The notes beneath the pieces were generated by a model. That model ran no database searches. It worked only from the letters and a program-made list of their open reading frames with translations, and was not told the DNA's origin. Below are positions 12,131-24,900 of a DNA stretch of 64,000 nucleotides, piece after piece. Both the position numbers and the translations under genes were made by a program. Location of the stretch: positions 26,067,080 through 26,131,079 of the forward strand of contig NC_088302.1 of NCBI RefSeq assembly GCF_032854445.1, read 5' to 3'. This DNA comes from Liolophura sinensis (taxonomy: Eukaryota; Mollusca; Polyplacophora; Chitonida; Chitonidae). Each line of letters begins with the position of its first letter. Positions within the stretch are counted from its first letter, which is position 1.

Positions 12131-12310
12131 CCCTGAAGGCCACCATAGCAGTAGACACAGTGTCTCTATAGGGGCACCAAAGCAGTAGGTACGTAATATC
12201 TCACTAAACCCCCAAACAGCAGGCACGGTGTATCCCTATTGGTCACCAAAGCAGGAGGCACGGTACATCTCCATGGGATATCAACACAGTAGGCATGTCT
12301 ATATAGAGTA
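11865..12310. repeat. Degenerate ~40-45-bp minisatellite interrupted by (AT)n
   Basis: Units carry CCAAAGCAGTAAGCACGG or close variants (CACCAAAGCAGTAGGTACG, CACCAAAGCAGGAGGCACGG), followed by a TATCTCTATGG-like segment. The first recognisable unit covers the last codons and stop of channel 1. The array is split by the (AT)n tract at 11979-12126. Confidence 0.65.
11979..12126. repeat. (AT)n microsatellite
   Basis: About 148 bases of AT dinucleotide, broken once by ACCCTAG near 12044. It produces spurious Tyr/Ile open frames on both strands. Confidence 0.97.
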
Positions 12311-13465
12311 CATGTACACTGCAAATACAGGCCTTCTGTAAATAGCTATACTCCTGGTCCATCTTTGAATATCACAATGCCGGTTCGGTTCGATCAAAAT
12401 CCTAAATTATTTAAATGAAATCCGGTAATAAAGGCGAAACGACAGACTGTGCTTACTTAGCGCGTAACTATATATTCTATGTATTTGTGCCCTGGCGCAA
12501 CATTTATTTTGTATATAACTATGTGTAAGTATATAATTATAACGGGAGACTTTGATGGTAATTATTTGCTTATGTGTACCAACAGTTGTATCTTAACTGC
12601 AACGAGTTTTTCATTCTCACATTGTTGGGTACTTGCTTGAGCTATCAAATTAGCAAACAGTAGAGTACCTGTTGCGTTGGAGGTATCTTGCTGCGTGCGT
12701 ATACTGCGTGCGTGCGAGAGTTCTTTGGATTTTAATCTTATCAATTAGTTACGCATTGTCAATGTTTTATCTAACTTTTGTTTACCAATCAGAGACCTAT
12801 TATTATCAGCGAACACGCAGACTTGGCCAGTATAGATGTACATTGTGATATTCCTTTCAAAGGTTCAATAAAATTTCTATTACATGTGCTTTAGCCTAAG
12901 TAGTATAGAGTACCCTTTCTTGTATCCTTGATAATCTATAATATGTCTTAATAATATCGTCGTAAATCAGTGCTAATCACAACAGTAAATGTCAACTACC
13001 CAATCTTCGAAACCAATACACTGTTAATACATGAAATCAACACTTCATACCCGCCTTGTTTAATCACTGTATTGTGTACTATGATAAAAGACAAACGGGC
13101 CAAGCGGCAGGGTGTATGTATAAGCTAAGAATATATACTTCATTTATGGCATAAATATAAACAAAAGGACTTTTGATGGCGTAATTAATATACAGGGAGC
13201 TTGCAAGATAAAGTGGTAAGGGACGTGAATGTTCTATGGTGTCAGAGAAGAATGCTCAGTGCTGCCCATACTTTCAGGTTTTGTCGATGAACTTGGGAAA
13301 ACACAATAGTGTTGTAGTTAGACAAATCAAACAGAACAGTATACATGTTTGTTATGGCTGATGCCAATTCTCCTATGCAAATTCTAAAATTGAAACAAAC
13401 CTGAAACTATCGCCGAGAAACCATGTGCTAAATTTTCGTAGTGCGATTTTTTTGTTTTATTTTCA
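12311..13465. other. Convergent intergenic spacer
   Basis: No coding segment seen. AATAAA on the plus strand near 12867 (TTCAATAAAATTTC) is a possible distal polyadenylation signal for channel 1. The region separates the 3' ends of the two channel genes. Confidence 0.5.
13456..13461 (-). terminator. Candidate polyadenylation signal of channel 2
   Basis: AATAAA on the minus strand, 4 bases after the TAA stop of channel 2 and followed by an A-rich run. If used, the 3' UTR would be extremely short. Confidence 0.4.
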
Positions 13466-14153
13466 TTACCTCCCCAGTCCTTCACGTCCATGGATCTCGC
13501 CCCCAGTCGATCTGTGGACCGGACGACGCATGTCTCCTGCATTAGACCGACGTCGTTCAATTTCCCTGAACACATTTTCCATCCTGTCTGGATTGCGAAC
13601 TTGTAACATTGGAAAATGGTTACAGTTCTTTGTGTTTTCTCTTCTCCATATGTCCCAGATATACCCTTGTGCCGTACTGGGAAACTCTTCCGTTTCAGGA
13701 TGACTTATCAAATCCTCTAAGTTTAGTCGCGGTACAATTAACTCATGCCGCGTAGCAACGTTCCTAGTCGGCGCTTCACAGCCTTCTGGATCCTGCTCAG
13801 TAGCACCACGTGATTCCTCCGAAGAGTTGCGCTTGCTCACAAGTCTCCTTCCGCTGGCAACTCCGGATTCTCCTGAACTGTTGTTATTTCTCCGATACCG
13901 AAACGTACTGGTACGAAGCGGAAGAATTGGCCCCAGATTTCCCCAGTTCCGCGCGCCAGATCCTGTACGGGTCAAAGGTCGTCTGTTGCCTCCCAGACGT
14001 TTCTTGGGGTTCCCGCTTCTCACTGATTTACTGTCTTTCCGGTACACCACATGGGAAACGGACGGCCTTTTCCGAGAGTTGGACGTATCAGCGGGATAAA
14101 CATATGAGGGGGTATCATGACCGAAATGCTGAACGTATTTCTGCATCTTTCGC
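13466..14153 (-). CDS. Channel 2 last exon: long cytoplasmic C-tail
   Basis: The exon starts after TGTTCCAG, phase 2 in, and encodes about 229 residues to TAA at 13466-13468. It is rich in Arg, Ser, Asn and Gly (for example RKRPSVSHV, RYRRNNNSSGESG), followed by a more ordered acidic/aromatic part (LEDLISHPETEEFPS, YIWDIWRRE). It has no membrane segment, so it is cytoplasmic by position after TM2. An AATAAA signal lies 4 bases past the stop (13456-13461, minus strand). The stop overlaps a donor-like AG/GTAATG, so a further splice to an unseen exon cannot be excluded. Confidence 0.8.
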
Positions 14154-17100
14154 CTGGAACAAACAAAAAACAAATTTCATTACCTGTTTTAATATGCAAA
14201 CAGTCAAATAATAATTGCTAAAGAAAGGTTTATCCCAGGCATGCTTATCATGGGGACCACGGCCATGATATTATTTTTGAGTAGGCCTATAGCGTTACAA
14301 GACACTTAAATAAATAAATAAACACTCCCACTTTTGCCTAGGTTAATTAATGAAAGATTATGATCGTCAACGAAGTATGCTTGGGTATGTAATGTGGGTA
14401 TAGAAACCCGTGTTATTATAGAAATGATCAAGGAATGTCATTTCGACAATAGCTATGTTCCTCCAACTGTTACGTATCGTTGGAACATGTAATAGGCAAA
14501 TGGACGTTGATCATTAAATATTTACTAAAAGGGAACAAGAGAAATGCGAATAACTGACGTCTGGTTTTGTCTTCGACAGCAGGTTACACATCCCACACAA
14601 ACCACCCAAATTAGCTCCAGTAGTGTTACGCAGGATATCCCACACAGGAAAGCGGACGCACCCCCCAGGTTAACCAGAAGCGTTGTCACCTGCAAAGCAT
14701 TACCACCGTCGTGTTAACATGTAAAAGATTATGAAAATCATATTTAAATGGAAATCGTTACGACAACTGTATTGTGATGAAAAGCATTGTGCAAACCAGA
14801 TTGAAAAAAGACACTGCGCCCATTGTTAATACATTGTAAGAATCGCGTTTTGTAATTAAGGTAGGAATCGATGTAAAGAGTGGGTTAAAATGGAATCATT
14901 CCGCAAACATGGTTAAAACTTAAAACATTACAAAAATTCAAGTCAAGAAGGAAAATACGTTGGCAGTCCCGGTTAAAAAGGAAAACAAGGTGAAAGTCGC
15001 TTTATACAGGTATGTGCAATACACTGTGCAAACCGTGTTAAAATGGAAAATATTTGGAGAATCATACTGATATGAGATTTGGTTGTAAAAACGCCCGAGC
15101 TCCGCAATGTATCTGCTTGTAATGCTGACTGCATACTCACAGTTTAGTAAACACATCGGTAAACATTCTGACAGGATGGTTTTCTACATCCATTAACCAT
15201 CTACGTTAAATATTACATAGTATGCAGTTATAAAAATTAAAACTTTCCGACTGTTTCAAGTCCAACAAAACAATGAAAACAATGAAACATGATATATGGT
15301 CATTAATTTGTTGATGGTTTGATTTATTATGGATTGAGGTGCGGTTAGTTACATGGTTACTCAGACACAGGATACGCAAATATATGGTGTCAATAATCCT
15401 TATGCGTCCTGCAAAGACCCATCAATTCAGTGCAGAGCACGGATGGCAATCTATGGCCTAGAGGTGAATCGCTTCATCAAATTAACCATTGTTTTCACAA
15501 TTCAACAAAGGGATAACCTACTCAGTCGACACATTTGACATCACCTGCAGGATTCGAGAATATATCTGCACCTTACGTGACCGGTGTTGTCCAATGAAAA
15601 GCGGAGTATTTTTTTCTGATGCAGGATAAATATAGATGCATGTATAACTAATATGGGGATTTCAAACTAAAACAAAGTTTAGAACATCGCAAAGAGATTA
15701 ACTATATACTATGTGACTTATGTTTGTTAGGTGTATGTCCCTGTCTGTTTTTGTTATGAACACAACGAGGAACCTGCCAAATGCCCGGCAGCAGCACCTT
15801 GGCACCATTTTAATCACGTCAAATGTGCGTTTCACAGCCCATCAGGATGACGTCACATTAAAGACAATAAGACGTTACCATAGAAACTGATACACTGTAA
15901 CGGTGTAGACGTTACGTTACAATCCATTCTTGACGTAACAATGGCTCAAGGTCCTGCTTCACACTGGCGCCAAAACACAAGATTAAAAAATAATTCGCCC
16001 CCTCATTGACTTTACAGCTTGTTGTACCAGGCAACACCTCCTTTTGTATTGTGTGCCAATGACAGGGCCAATCGAAACCAAATGGATACAAGCTATCACA
16101 CCTTAGACATTTCCATACAGGCGAAAATGGTATTAAATACTAATGAATTAAGTGTCGTTGCTTTCCCGCTAGTTTGGTATTAAATCGGCCAACAGTATGG
16201 TGGGAGGAAAACCAGGAAGGATCCGGAGGGAACCCACAGCCATTCGTAGGTTGCCTGAGAGACCTTTGTAATATAAATGCTTGTTTACCAAATTTTATAT
16301 CCATGAATCATTTTGATTGAAAAGAAACAACTTAGTACACTAATCTCTTTCCATAAGACTTTGCTTCGATGTTTAGTTTAGGAGACTCGGAGAGCTGATT
16401 TTATTTGCCTCGCCGTACTGGTTCATCTGTACCAAACATGTGAAGCGAATGGCACGACGAACAAAGCACTACACGGTTAATGCCATATTACCCAAGTGAC
16501 CTGTTTTCTCCTGATCGGTTAAAGGTTGCTATCAATGAAGAGGAATGGGGGGAAAACTGCCAAGTACATATTTAACAATATATCTCTTTATATTTATTTT
16601 GACCTCATTTGTTTTGGTAACCTGTATTTTAACGCAAATGCCTGCCTAAGTATAATAAACCAATATCTTTTATTCGCTATACGACATCTGCTTTAATTTC
16701 CATTTCCGATGTGACTTTGTTTTGCTACAATCCTGGACTCTACGTGTACTTACACGGCACCGTGGTGCTGGCTGATGGCACGCCGAAGATAATTGGAAAG
16801 ACTAGATGATCGTCACGGATTATTTGTTATTGACCAAAGATACACACAAGCAAACCCACATCCAATAAAGTCATTCATTCGCAAATGCGATCCACTCTAT
16901 CCAGTTGCATATAACAACAAACACGGCTATGGATAGCTCGCAATGTTGATGGCTATGTCAGTTTGCATGAATGGAAGTTAAATACCAAAGTCTATTAGTG
17001 CGCTGATGGACTGAGGGAGCAATATTAAAACATTTCAACAGTTTTGCTTAGTGCTTATGTTGCCCTATTAATGGCGCTTTATTTCAGTAGTTAATAAAAT

Positions 17101-20100
17101 CAGGTGGAATATATGAGAGCTGAGTGTCGGTTAAACCCTACCCACATGCAGTCAGGGCGTATTTATATCAGAGGGATGAGTGATTTCTGAAAAGCCATAA
17201 TGCTCCCGTGTAAATCGGTTTTAATTGTGCCTCATGTCTTTTTTGGCATATCATAACACGGTTATGACCAACTATTTCCTATTCATTGTCCTATATCAGC
17301 CTCAACACATCGTTGTTCGTGGAATATATGTCTACCATTATCAATGGTGGTTTATTACAGTTATATGCATGGCCCGTATTTCCTGAACCCTTCTACTACA
17401 TATCAGTACCAAATTTTACAGGTTCCACCGAGATCAACCGTTACTTAAAGCGATACATAATCGATTCTGATTGGCTGGTATAAGAGATAGGCAAGTGGTT
17501 GGGTTCGTGTCCTCAGCAAGAGAACTCAACTCATTTGCAACAACAAGCTGGGTGAGGAGATTCAACATCTACGTAATGTCTTCACCCACCTAAATGAATA
17601 TCCAGTCCAAAAAGTTAACAAAACAATCCGGAATGCCTTACAACCTACAACCAGACCACAGCTGAGGTTCGTGACAAGGGCCCTGGGATATATGTTAACC
17701 TCCCATACAATGGCCCCGCCAGCCACAAAATCGCCCGCCTTCTACAACAGTCCAAAGGTATAGAAGCAGTGTTCAGAGGCCAAAGCACTCTGAAGACCCA
17801 CCGACACGCCACAGGGAAGAAAACACGAACCCAACCACCCAAAGGTGTTGTATACCAAATATAATGTACCTGCAATAAATCCGCATGAAGGAACACAAAT
17901 CATCGATTCAAAAACTTGACTCCAAATCTGCCATAGCTGACCATATACAGGAAAACCTATCCCATACCATCAACTGGAACACAGTCAAGACATTGAACAA
18001 TAATCAGCCCCATTGGAAAAAACGAAAACTACAAGAAGCCATCCAGATCAAAAGACTTGAAGCCCAACCTGAACAGAGATCAAGGCGTCTATCTCCCTTC
18101 AGCATATGACTTGCTAATCCTCCAAACCGACCAGGACCCCGCCACCGAGCCTAACTATTGGACTCCCCCTTACCACACCCTACCAACCCTAAGGCTGTTA
18201 AACTTACCCCGTAATCCTCTGAGCACTTTCTCTACATAACTCTATTGTTTTCTTACCTGTTGACACCTGTATCTCTACTTGTTATATTTGAGCACTTTAT
18301 GTTATGATATTCACGATGCTAGTATCTGCATCGAAACGTCGTGACAATAAACCAAGAAGTTGTAAATTCATAAGCAATGCCTTCTAGCGTACTTAATACC
18401 CCCTGATGTTAGGTCTGGTCAAGGCAACGCGAGAGAACATCTTTGATGATGATGACGGTTGATTACTCCGCGTTCCAGCTACATGTACATGTATTGATGT
18501 CTTGCTCGATGGAGCGGTTAAAACCCCGGCAAAGGTATAGATACTTAACAGCCTCATCTCTGTATAATACACTAATCTATTTAAAAAATGAATAGAAAAG
18601 CCGGTGAACTGAAGTAAAATTACAGACTTACAGATATTTCGGGAGTAATTTCAATGCTCTCAGTGAAGGATCTATCCAAACTAATTGTCACTCGAGCAAT
18701 ATTCTGCCTGCAACAAAAGATGTTATTATAGCATTACAGAGGATGCAATTAATCACAATGAATACCGTTACTTGACCGGGAAAACAAACGTTTTCAGCTT
18801 ATCCCTTGTAGATGTTGACGATCCCCTGGCGCCTTGGCGTTAGTTGTAATTCAAGGTATTTTTTGTTTCGAGAAGCGTTCGTGTGGCGCTTATTGTCACA
18901 CTCCTGTATGTAAGATGTATGAATACATTACTTAGTAGTGATCACCAACACTATACTCAAATCTCTAATAATATTATCAATTATTAAATAAATCAACTTG
19001 AGGATGGTCGTGGGTTTCCCCCGGGCTCTGCTCGGTTTCCACCCACCATAATGCTGGCCGCCGTCGTATAAGTGAAATATTCTTGAGTACGGCGTAAAAC
19101 ACCAGTCAAAAAAAAAAAAATCATATCCAAGTATATGTAAAAGGATTTCTCCATTGAAACATGAAAACCAAATTTTGAAAAAAAATATTAATATTTTGAA
19201 ATACCTAACTATTCTCCCAGAGAAATGTGCGACGAGAGAAAATACCGTGACTATTTCCATCCAATTTTATCAAAACTCTATATCTATCTCAGCACAAAGA
19301 GTCACGTGCATGAGCACAGTGCACTTTATTGTACTTGCCTTATTACGTCTTGGTTCCATCTGAACCCGTGTGACGTCATCTCAGCTTTAAAGTGAGGCTG
19401 TGGAAATATGAAGGTTAGAGAGCTTTGATTGATTTTAATACAAACGATGTAAAACTTTTCTTCCAAACATTTGATTTCTCCCGTTTATAATTTTTATTTC
19501 AGTGATGTTAAACACCACACTCAAGCATTTTCCACGTAGACGATGGAGGTGACTTTTATAGTGGGGAAATCCGTCGGATTAAACCACTGACTTTTGGTTC
19601 GTTACTGACGAGCTTTCTCTCACGTGACGCACATGTGTATGCACAGCATACTTGTGGAAGACAAAGTGGACTTCAGCGAGCGTTAGAATCCGATGGAAAT
19701 TCAATGAAACCTACAAATATAGCGACAAATTAGACTTACAATGTCGAACCGTTGACATTGAAGTTAACGTACCATGGACTTCTCTGACGGCCACTTTAGC
19801 CTGGATTTTTCACTTTTGTAGACAATCTCTCTGAAAGACAATAATTGATATGTGTCAAGAACATTTATGATTGTGACTTGTTTCTTATAACTCAATGAAA
19901 CTATTTCATAAGTCAATTTAATGAAACGGGTCGACACAACTAATGTTAATTCCAGTGTGAACTTCATACAATTCACGTGAAAAATGCGAACGGCACTTAC
20001 TGACACTTTTCAGGACAGTCACAGGCCAGGCTGTCAGTTTTGTGGAGGGAGCGCACGACCCCTGAGCAAATATCTGTGGATAAAGACATACTGACGGGTA

Positions 20101-21823
20101 AATCTAATAGAACGTGGGTGTGGTAGTATACAATGAGAAATATGCATGCATGAGGTCAGTGAAATAAACTAGTATTTCAACTTACGCGTAATTAACTACA
20201 ATAAATCATGATCTGTATTCACCACAATTGATCTGGTTTCAAATTAAACAAAATATAAATGCAATAGCAGTAGTGAAGTTTCTCGACCATCGTATATAAA
20301 GTTGAATGACGAATGTACACACGAGTGTAGCCTAATATGTATAGCATTGTGGCTGAATTAATTTTGTGTATAGATGTAAGTAAAAATATAAACTCAATAT
20401 AATACGCATTATATTACTATATGTTTGAATGAAGTATATGTTTTTTATTTAAAGAAAACTATAGAACAGTAACAAGTTAGAAAAATGGAATGGACTGGAA
20501 TATGGCTTTGATGCACTTCGGATGATATTATTTGTTGCTGTAATTGTATAAAACTTAAATAGTCTCAAAATTATATGAATTTTGTCTTATATAAATGATC
20601 GATCAGCCGCTGAAAAACAATTGGGACAAAAGCCGCGAGAAAAATATAGCATCTATAAGCATACACTCTAGTGAATAACGCTTTACCGCTTCAGAGTTGA
20701 CCAAATCTCCCACACCATTCTTTCACCGGATTTTGGGCAGTCAGTTTAGAGGTCAATTTTCGTTAACTGTTACCAGTAAAACAATCTCTGCATTCACTCT
20801 ACATGTTACACTGTCATATCTAACGAACACAGACAATCGACTGACGAGCTACAAGATTTTCACGCTTGCAAGCGTGAGGTTAACTCACAGTCGTCCCTGT
20901 TTGTGGTGTCGCATCGTCTACCGGGCTGCTCATCAAAGGCATGGCTACATCCACATAACGATTGCTGATGACGATGCATACAGTCTAACCTGCAGTTCTG
21001 AAAAGTAAACAGACACTAAGCCTATATACAGTTACTAACCAGCATAACATCTTTTGATGGTCCCTGTAAATTCAAGTCCAACTCATGGTGGCTTCCTCTC
21101 CGGCCGTATATGGGAAGGTCCGGGCAGCAGCCTGCGGGTGGTCGTGGGTTTCGTCCGGGCTCTGCCCGGTTTCCTCCCACCGTAATTCTGGTCGCCGTAG
21201 TATAAGTGAAATATTCTTCTGTACGGTGTAAAACACCAATCAAATAAATAAATAAATCTTTTGATGAAAAAGGAATGGTCTTTAGACGTAGCTTGTTTCC
21301 TATACAAAAATTATCTTACCTGTAAAGCATCGATGCATTATGAATGTTAATCTTGAATTTTTGGGTTAGTATGGCGCACAACTAACAGGTCATGTAAATT
21401 CGCATAAAGTGACAGTGGGCCTATGTAATGAAAGAATCAACCTTAAACCCAGTTTTTAGAATTTATGATGTCCTCGTGAAGAGGTAAGGTTAACTTCTAA
21501 CTGATAAACTTTTGACAAACCTGCAGAGTATATCTCGACTCGGAATTGCACGGAGACGTTTGTTTAATTTCTTGCTGAAAAAAGAAATGGTGTAATGGTT
21601 AAAACTGCCGAATTACATGCACCACTCTCAACGACATTTGACGTAGCTGTCAACATACTTTAAAACAAAATTGTAGGCATTGTCTAAACAATTCAAGCTT
21701 TCGCTTTTCTAATTAAAACTAATCTTCCACATATCTGACGTTCACTTTATGATCGCTCACATAACAGTTCAGAAAACAATACATGGTACATGTGGGAGAA
21801 TGGTCAAACCTATTTACATGAAT

Positions 21824-21902
<79 letters not shown>

Positions 21903-24900
21903 AATGTAATTGTTGATTTACTTTTTATTCTTTCAATCCTAAATAATTATCCCAGCTTTGAAAAAATATAGCACAGTTTCACGCTTTTTTGACAGTTCTA
22001 ATAATTACCCGTCGGACTCGGAGTGTTGTCCACTCTCCGGGTGAAAGAGTCAAGGGGGATAACTCTGAAATTGTGTTGTCTGCGTCGTGGAGAAAAATGA
22101 AAGCTGCGACGGTTGGGTACAAGAATCCTAAATACTCACTTGCCTGTAAGTTTAGGGTAAGTGTCAAACTTTCTGTGAAAATAAAAACAAATAAATGAAT
22201 AACAGCAAAGATGCCTGATTCCTACACAATTTATTGCAGGTCGTTAAGAAATTGTATAGCCAATATTCTTTTAAATCAGTTTATTAATACGGTTCTGTGT
22301 CCGAGATATGAAGTCACTGTGAAAGGCACAAGTTCTTTATTAGACTTCCATGCCACTCTATGGCTCTAAGGATGTATCCCTTAGGCTGTATTCCCAAACC
22401 TCAACATACATTCTATCATGGCTTGTAAGGACAACTGAAAAGCGTAGGCATCTCATGGAATACAAAAAATAGAAGAGCATAACATTGTTAACGATTTTTT
22501 TCAGGCCAATGGGCATTTAAGGTACGCTAATTATACATTTACATGTAGTTATAATTCATACATTGCACATCCTCTCTAATGTACATTTCATCGTCACCTA
22601 TGAACAGTCATCATTAGCACAAAAACGGCCCTAATAGATGACTTCATAATTCCAACACAAGTATTTACATCACTCATGATGTCATCATCATGACACCTTT
22701 AGTCATCAGGTTTATGATGTATGACCTCGCGTCTTTACCTTTTGATTTACCGGCTGTATTTTCTTCGCTCGTAACTGAAACACACCGGCCGTATTTGTGG
22801 TGAATTGCTTCTTTCACATCTCTAAAAGGCAAAATGTACAAAGTAATGGCACATAAATTTGCTGAATGATTATTAACTGTCCAAAAAAGTTCATAGCATT
22901 TATGCTTGTAACCCCCTTGACCAATAAGTCACTTGTAGGCCTACGACACTGATGTAATGGAAGGTCGTAGCCAATCAAAAATGTATAACGCCTTACAAGG
23001 ATGAAATGATTGGTGAAGGAAAACACGTATGCCTCAAGAAAACAATCCAACGTGCTTAAAACTTCAAACGATACTATGTCAAATCACTATACATGACTTA
23101 CAGTCACAAGGTCTCAAGTTTGACTGCAGTTTGAGATAGGTTTTTACATTATTTCGGCCATGTCACAATAGTGTCTTTTTGTAGCAGACCCGACCCAATG
23201 TAGATAGATTTATAGTGATGCCTCATTAAAACGCTATGTCGAGGACCTCAGACATTGGCATTGACCCAACCAGTACATGCCCTATTGCTTCCTGCAGCGC
23301 CAAGCGAGGCCCCGTAAAGTTTTCCGATGTTAAAATCTTAGTTGTGACTCGATTCTGGTACTGGTACTGAACTAAACCTACATGTACAAATGTAAATCTT
23401 GTCAAAAAAAGGTATCCGTGGGAAAAGGTCACCAGACCAGCGCCTCCGTGGGAAAACGTGAGACGTCATGCGAACAGTCAAATATAGCTGTTCATAAAGG
23501 AATTTGTTAAGTGGAGCAAGTAAGTAAATGTGACTTGGAAATGTCACTATTTTCATAAAATCCGGGGTCCACCACATACATGTAATGACTTTAATAAGCG
23601 TTTACATACATGTCAGTTTAAATTTAAAAATGGACAAACTTCTATAACTGGTATTTTCTTAAATGGTGGGATTAAATAAAATAGTAAAGAACGATAAATT
23701 TCAAATTTGAGAGCAGCTGTTTTAGTCTATCTTACAACAAAATGAAACACTGACCGTAACACCTTGGAGACTAACGTTGGACTAGATATAGCATAAGCGT
23801 TCACTGGTGTACACCTGACGAAGCTGACGTACGTTACCAGTGAAAGCTTGTGCTATGTCTTTTTCAACGTTAGTCCCAAAGATTCTATCGCTGGCGTACA
23901 CCTGATAAAGCTGACATATTTTATCAGTAAAAGCTTGTGCTATATCGATTTCAACGTTAGTCTCAAATGTTCTATCGCTTGCGTACACCTTATGAAGCTG
24001 ACATACGTTACCAGTGAAATCTTGTGCTAGGCCTATTTCAACGTTAGTCTCAAAGGTTCTATTGCTGGCGTACACCTTATGAAGCTGACATACGTTACCA
24101 GTGAAAGCTTGTGCTAGGCCTATTTCAACGTTAGTCTCAAAGGTTGTATCGCTGGCGTACACCTGATAAAGCTGACATATGTTACCAGTGAAAGCTTTTA
24201 CTAGGCCTGTTTCAACGTTAGTCTCAAGGGTTCTATCGCTGACGTACACCTGATGAAGCTGACATGTTACCAGTGAAAGCTTGTACTAGGCCTATTTCAA
24301 CGTTAGTCTCAAAAGTTCTATCGCTGGCGTACACCTAATGAAACTGACATATGTTACCAGTGAAAGCTTGTGCTATGTCTTTTTCAACGTTAGTCTCAAA
24401 AGTTCTATCGCTGGCGTACACCTGATGAAGCTGACATATGTTACCAGTGAAAGCTTGTGGTAGGGCTATTTTAACGTTAGTCTCAAAGGTTGTATCGCTG
24501 GCGCACACCTTATGAAGCTGACATATGTTACCAGTGAAAGCTTTTACTAGGCCTGTTTCAACGTTAGTCTCAAGGGTTCTATCGCTGACGTACACCTGAT
24601 GAAGCTGACATGTTACCAGTGAAAGCTTGTACTAGGCCTATTTCAATGTTAGCCTCAAAGGTTCTATCGCTGACATACACCTGATGAAGCTGACATGTTA
24701 CCAGTGAAATCTTGTGCTAGGCCTATTTCAACGTTAGTCTCAAAGGCTCTATCGCTGGCGTACACCTGATGAAGCTGACTTACCTTACCAGTGAAAGCTT
24801 GTACTAGGCCTATTTCAACGTTAGTCTCAAAGGTTCTACCACTTCTGTATATGTTTGGCGTACCAAAATCGTTTTGTCATTTCGTACCCGAGTCGTTGGG

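Noticed and set aside
11899-12171. Tyr/Ile-repeat open frames on both strands (also at 49807-50157)
   Set aside because: Translation of (AT)n microsatellites.
13425-14211. Plus-strand open frames of up to 133 codons
   Set aside because: They are antisense to the long C-tail exon of channel 2 and show no family features.
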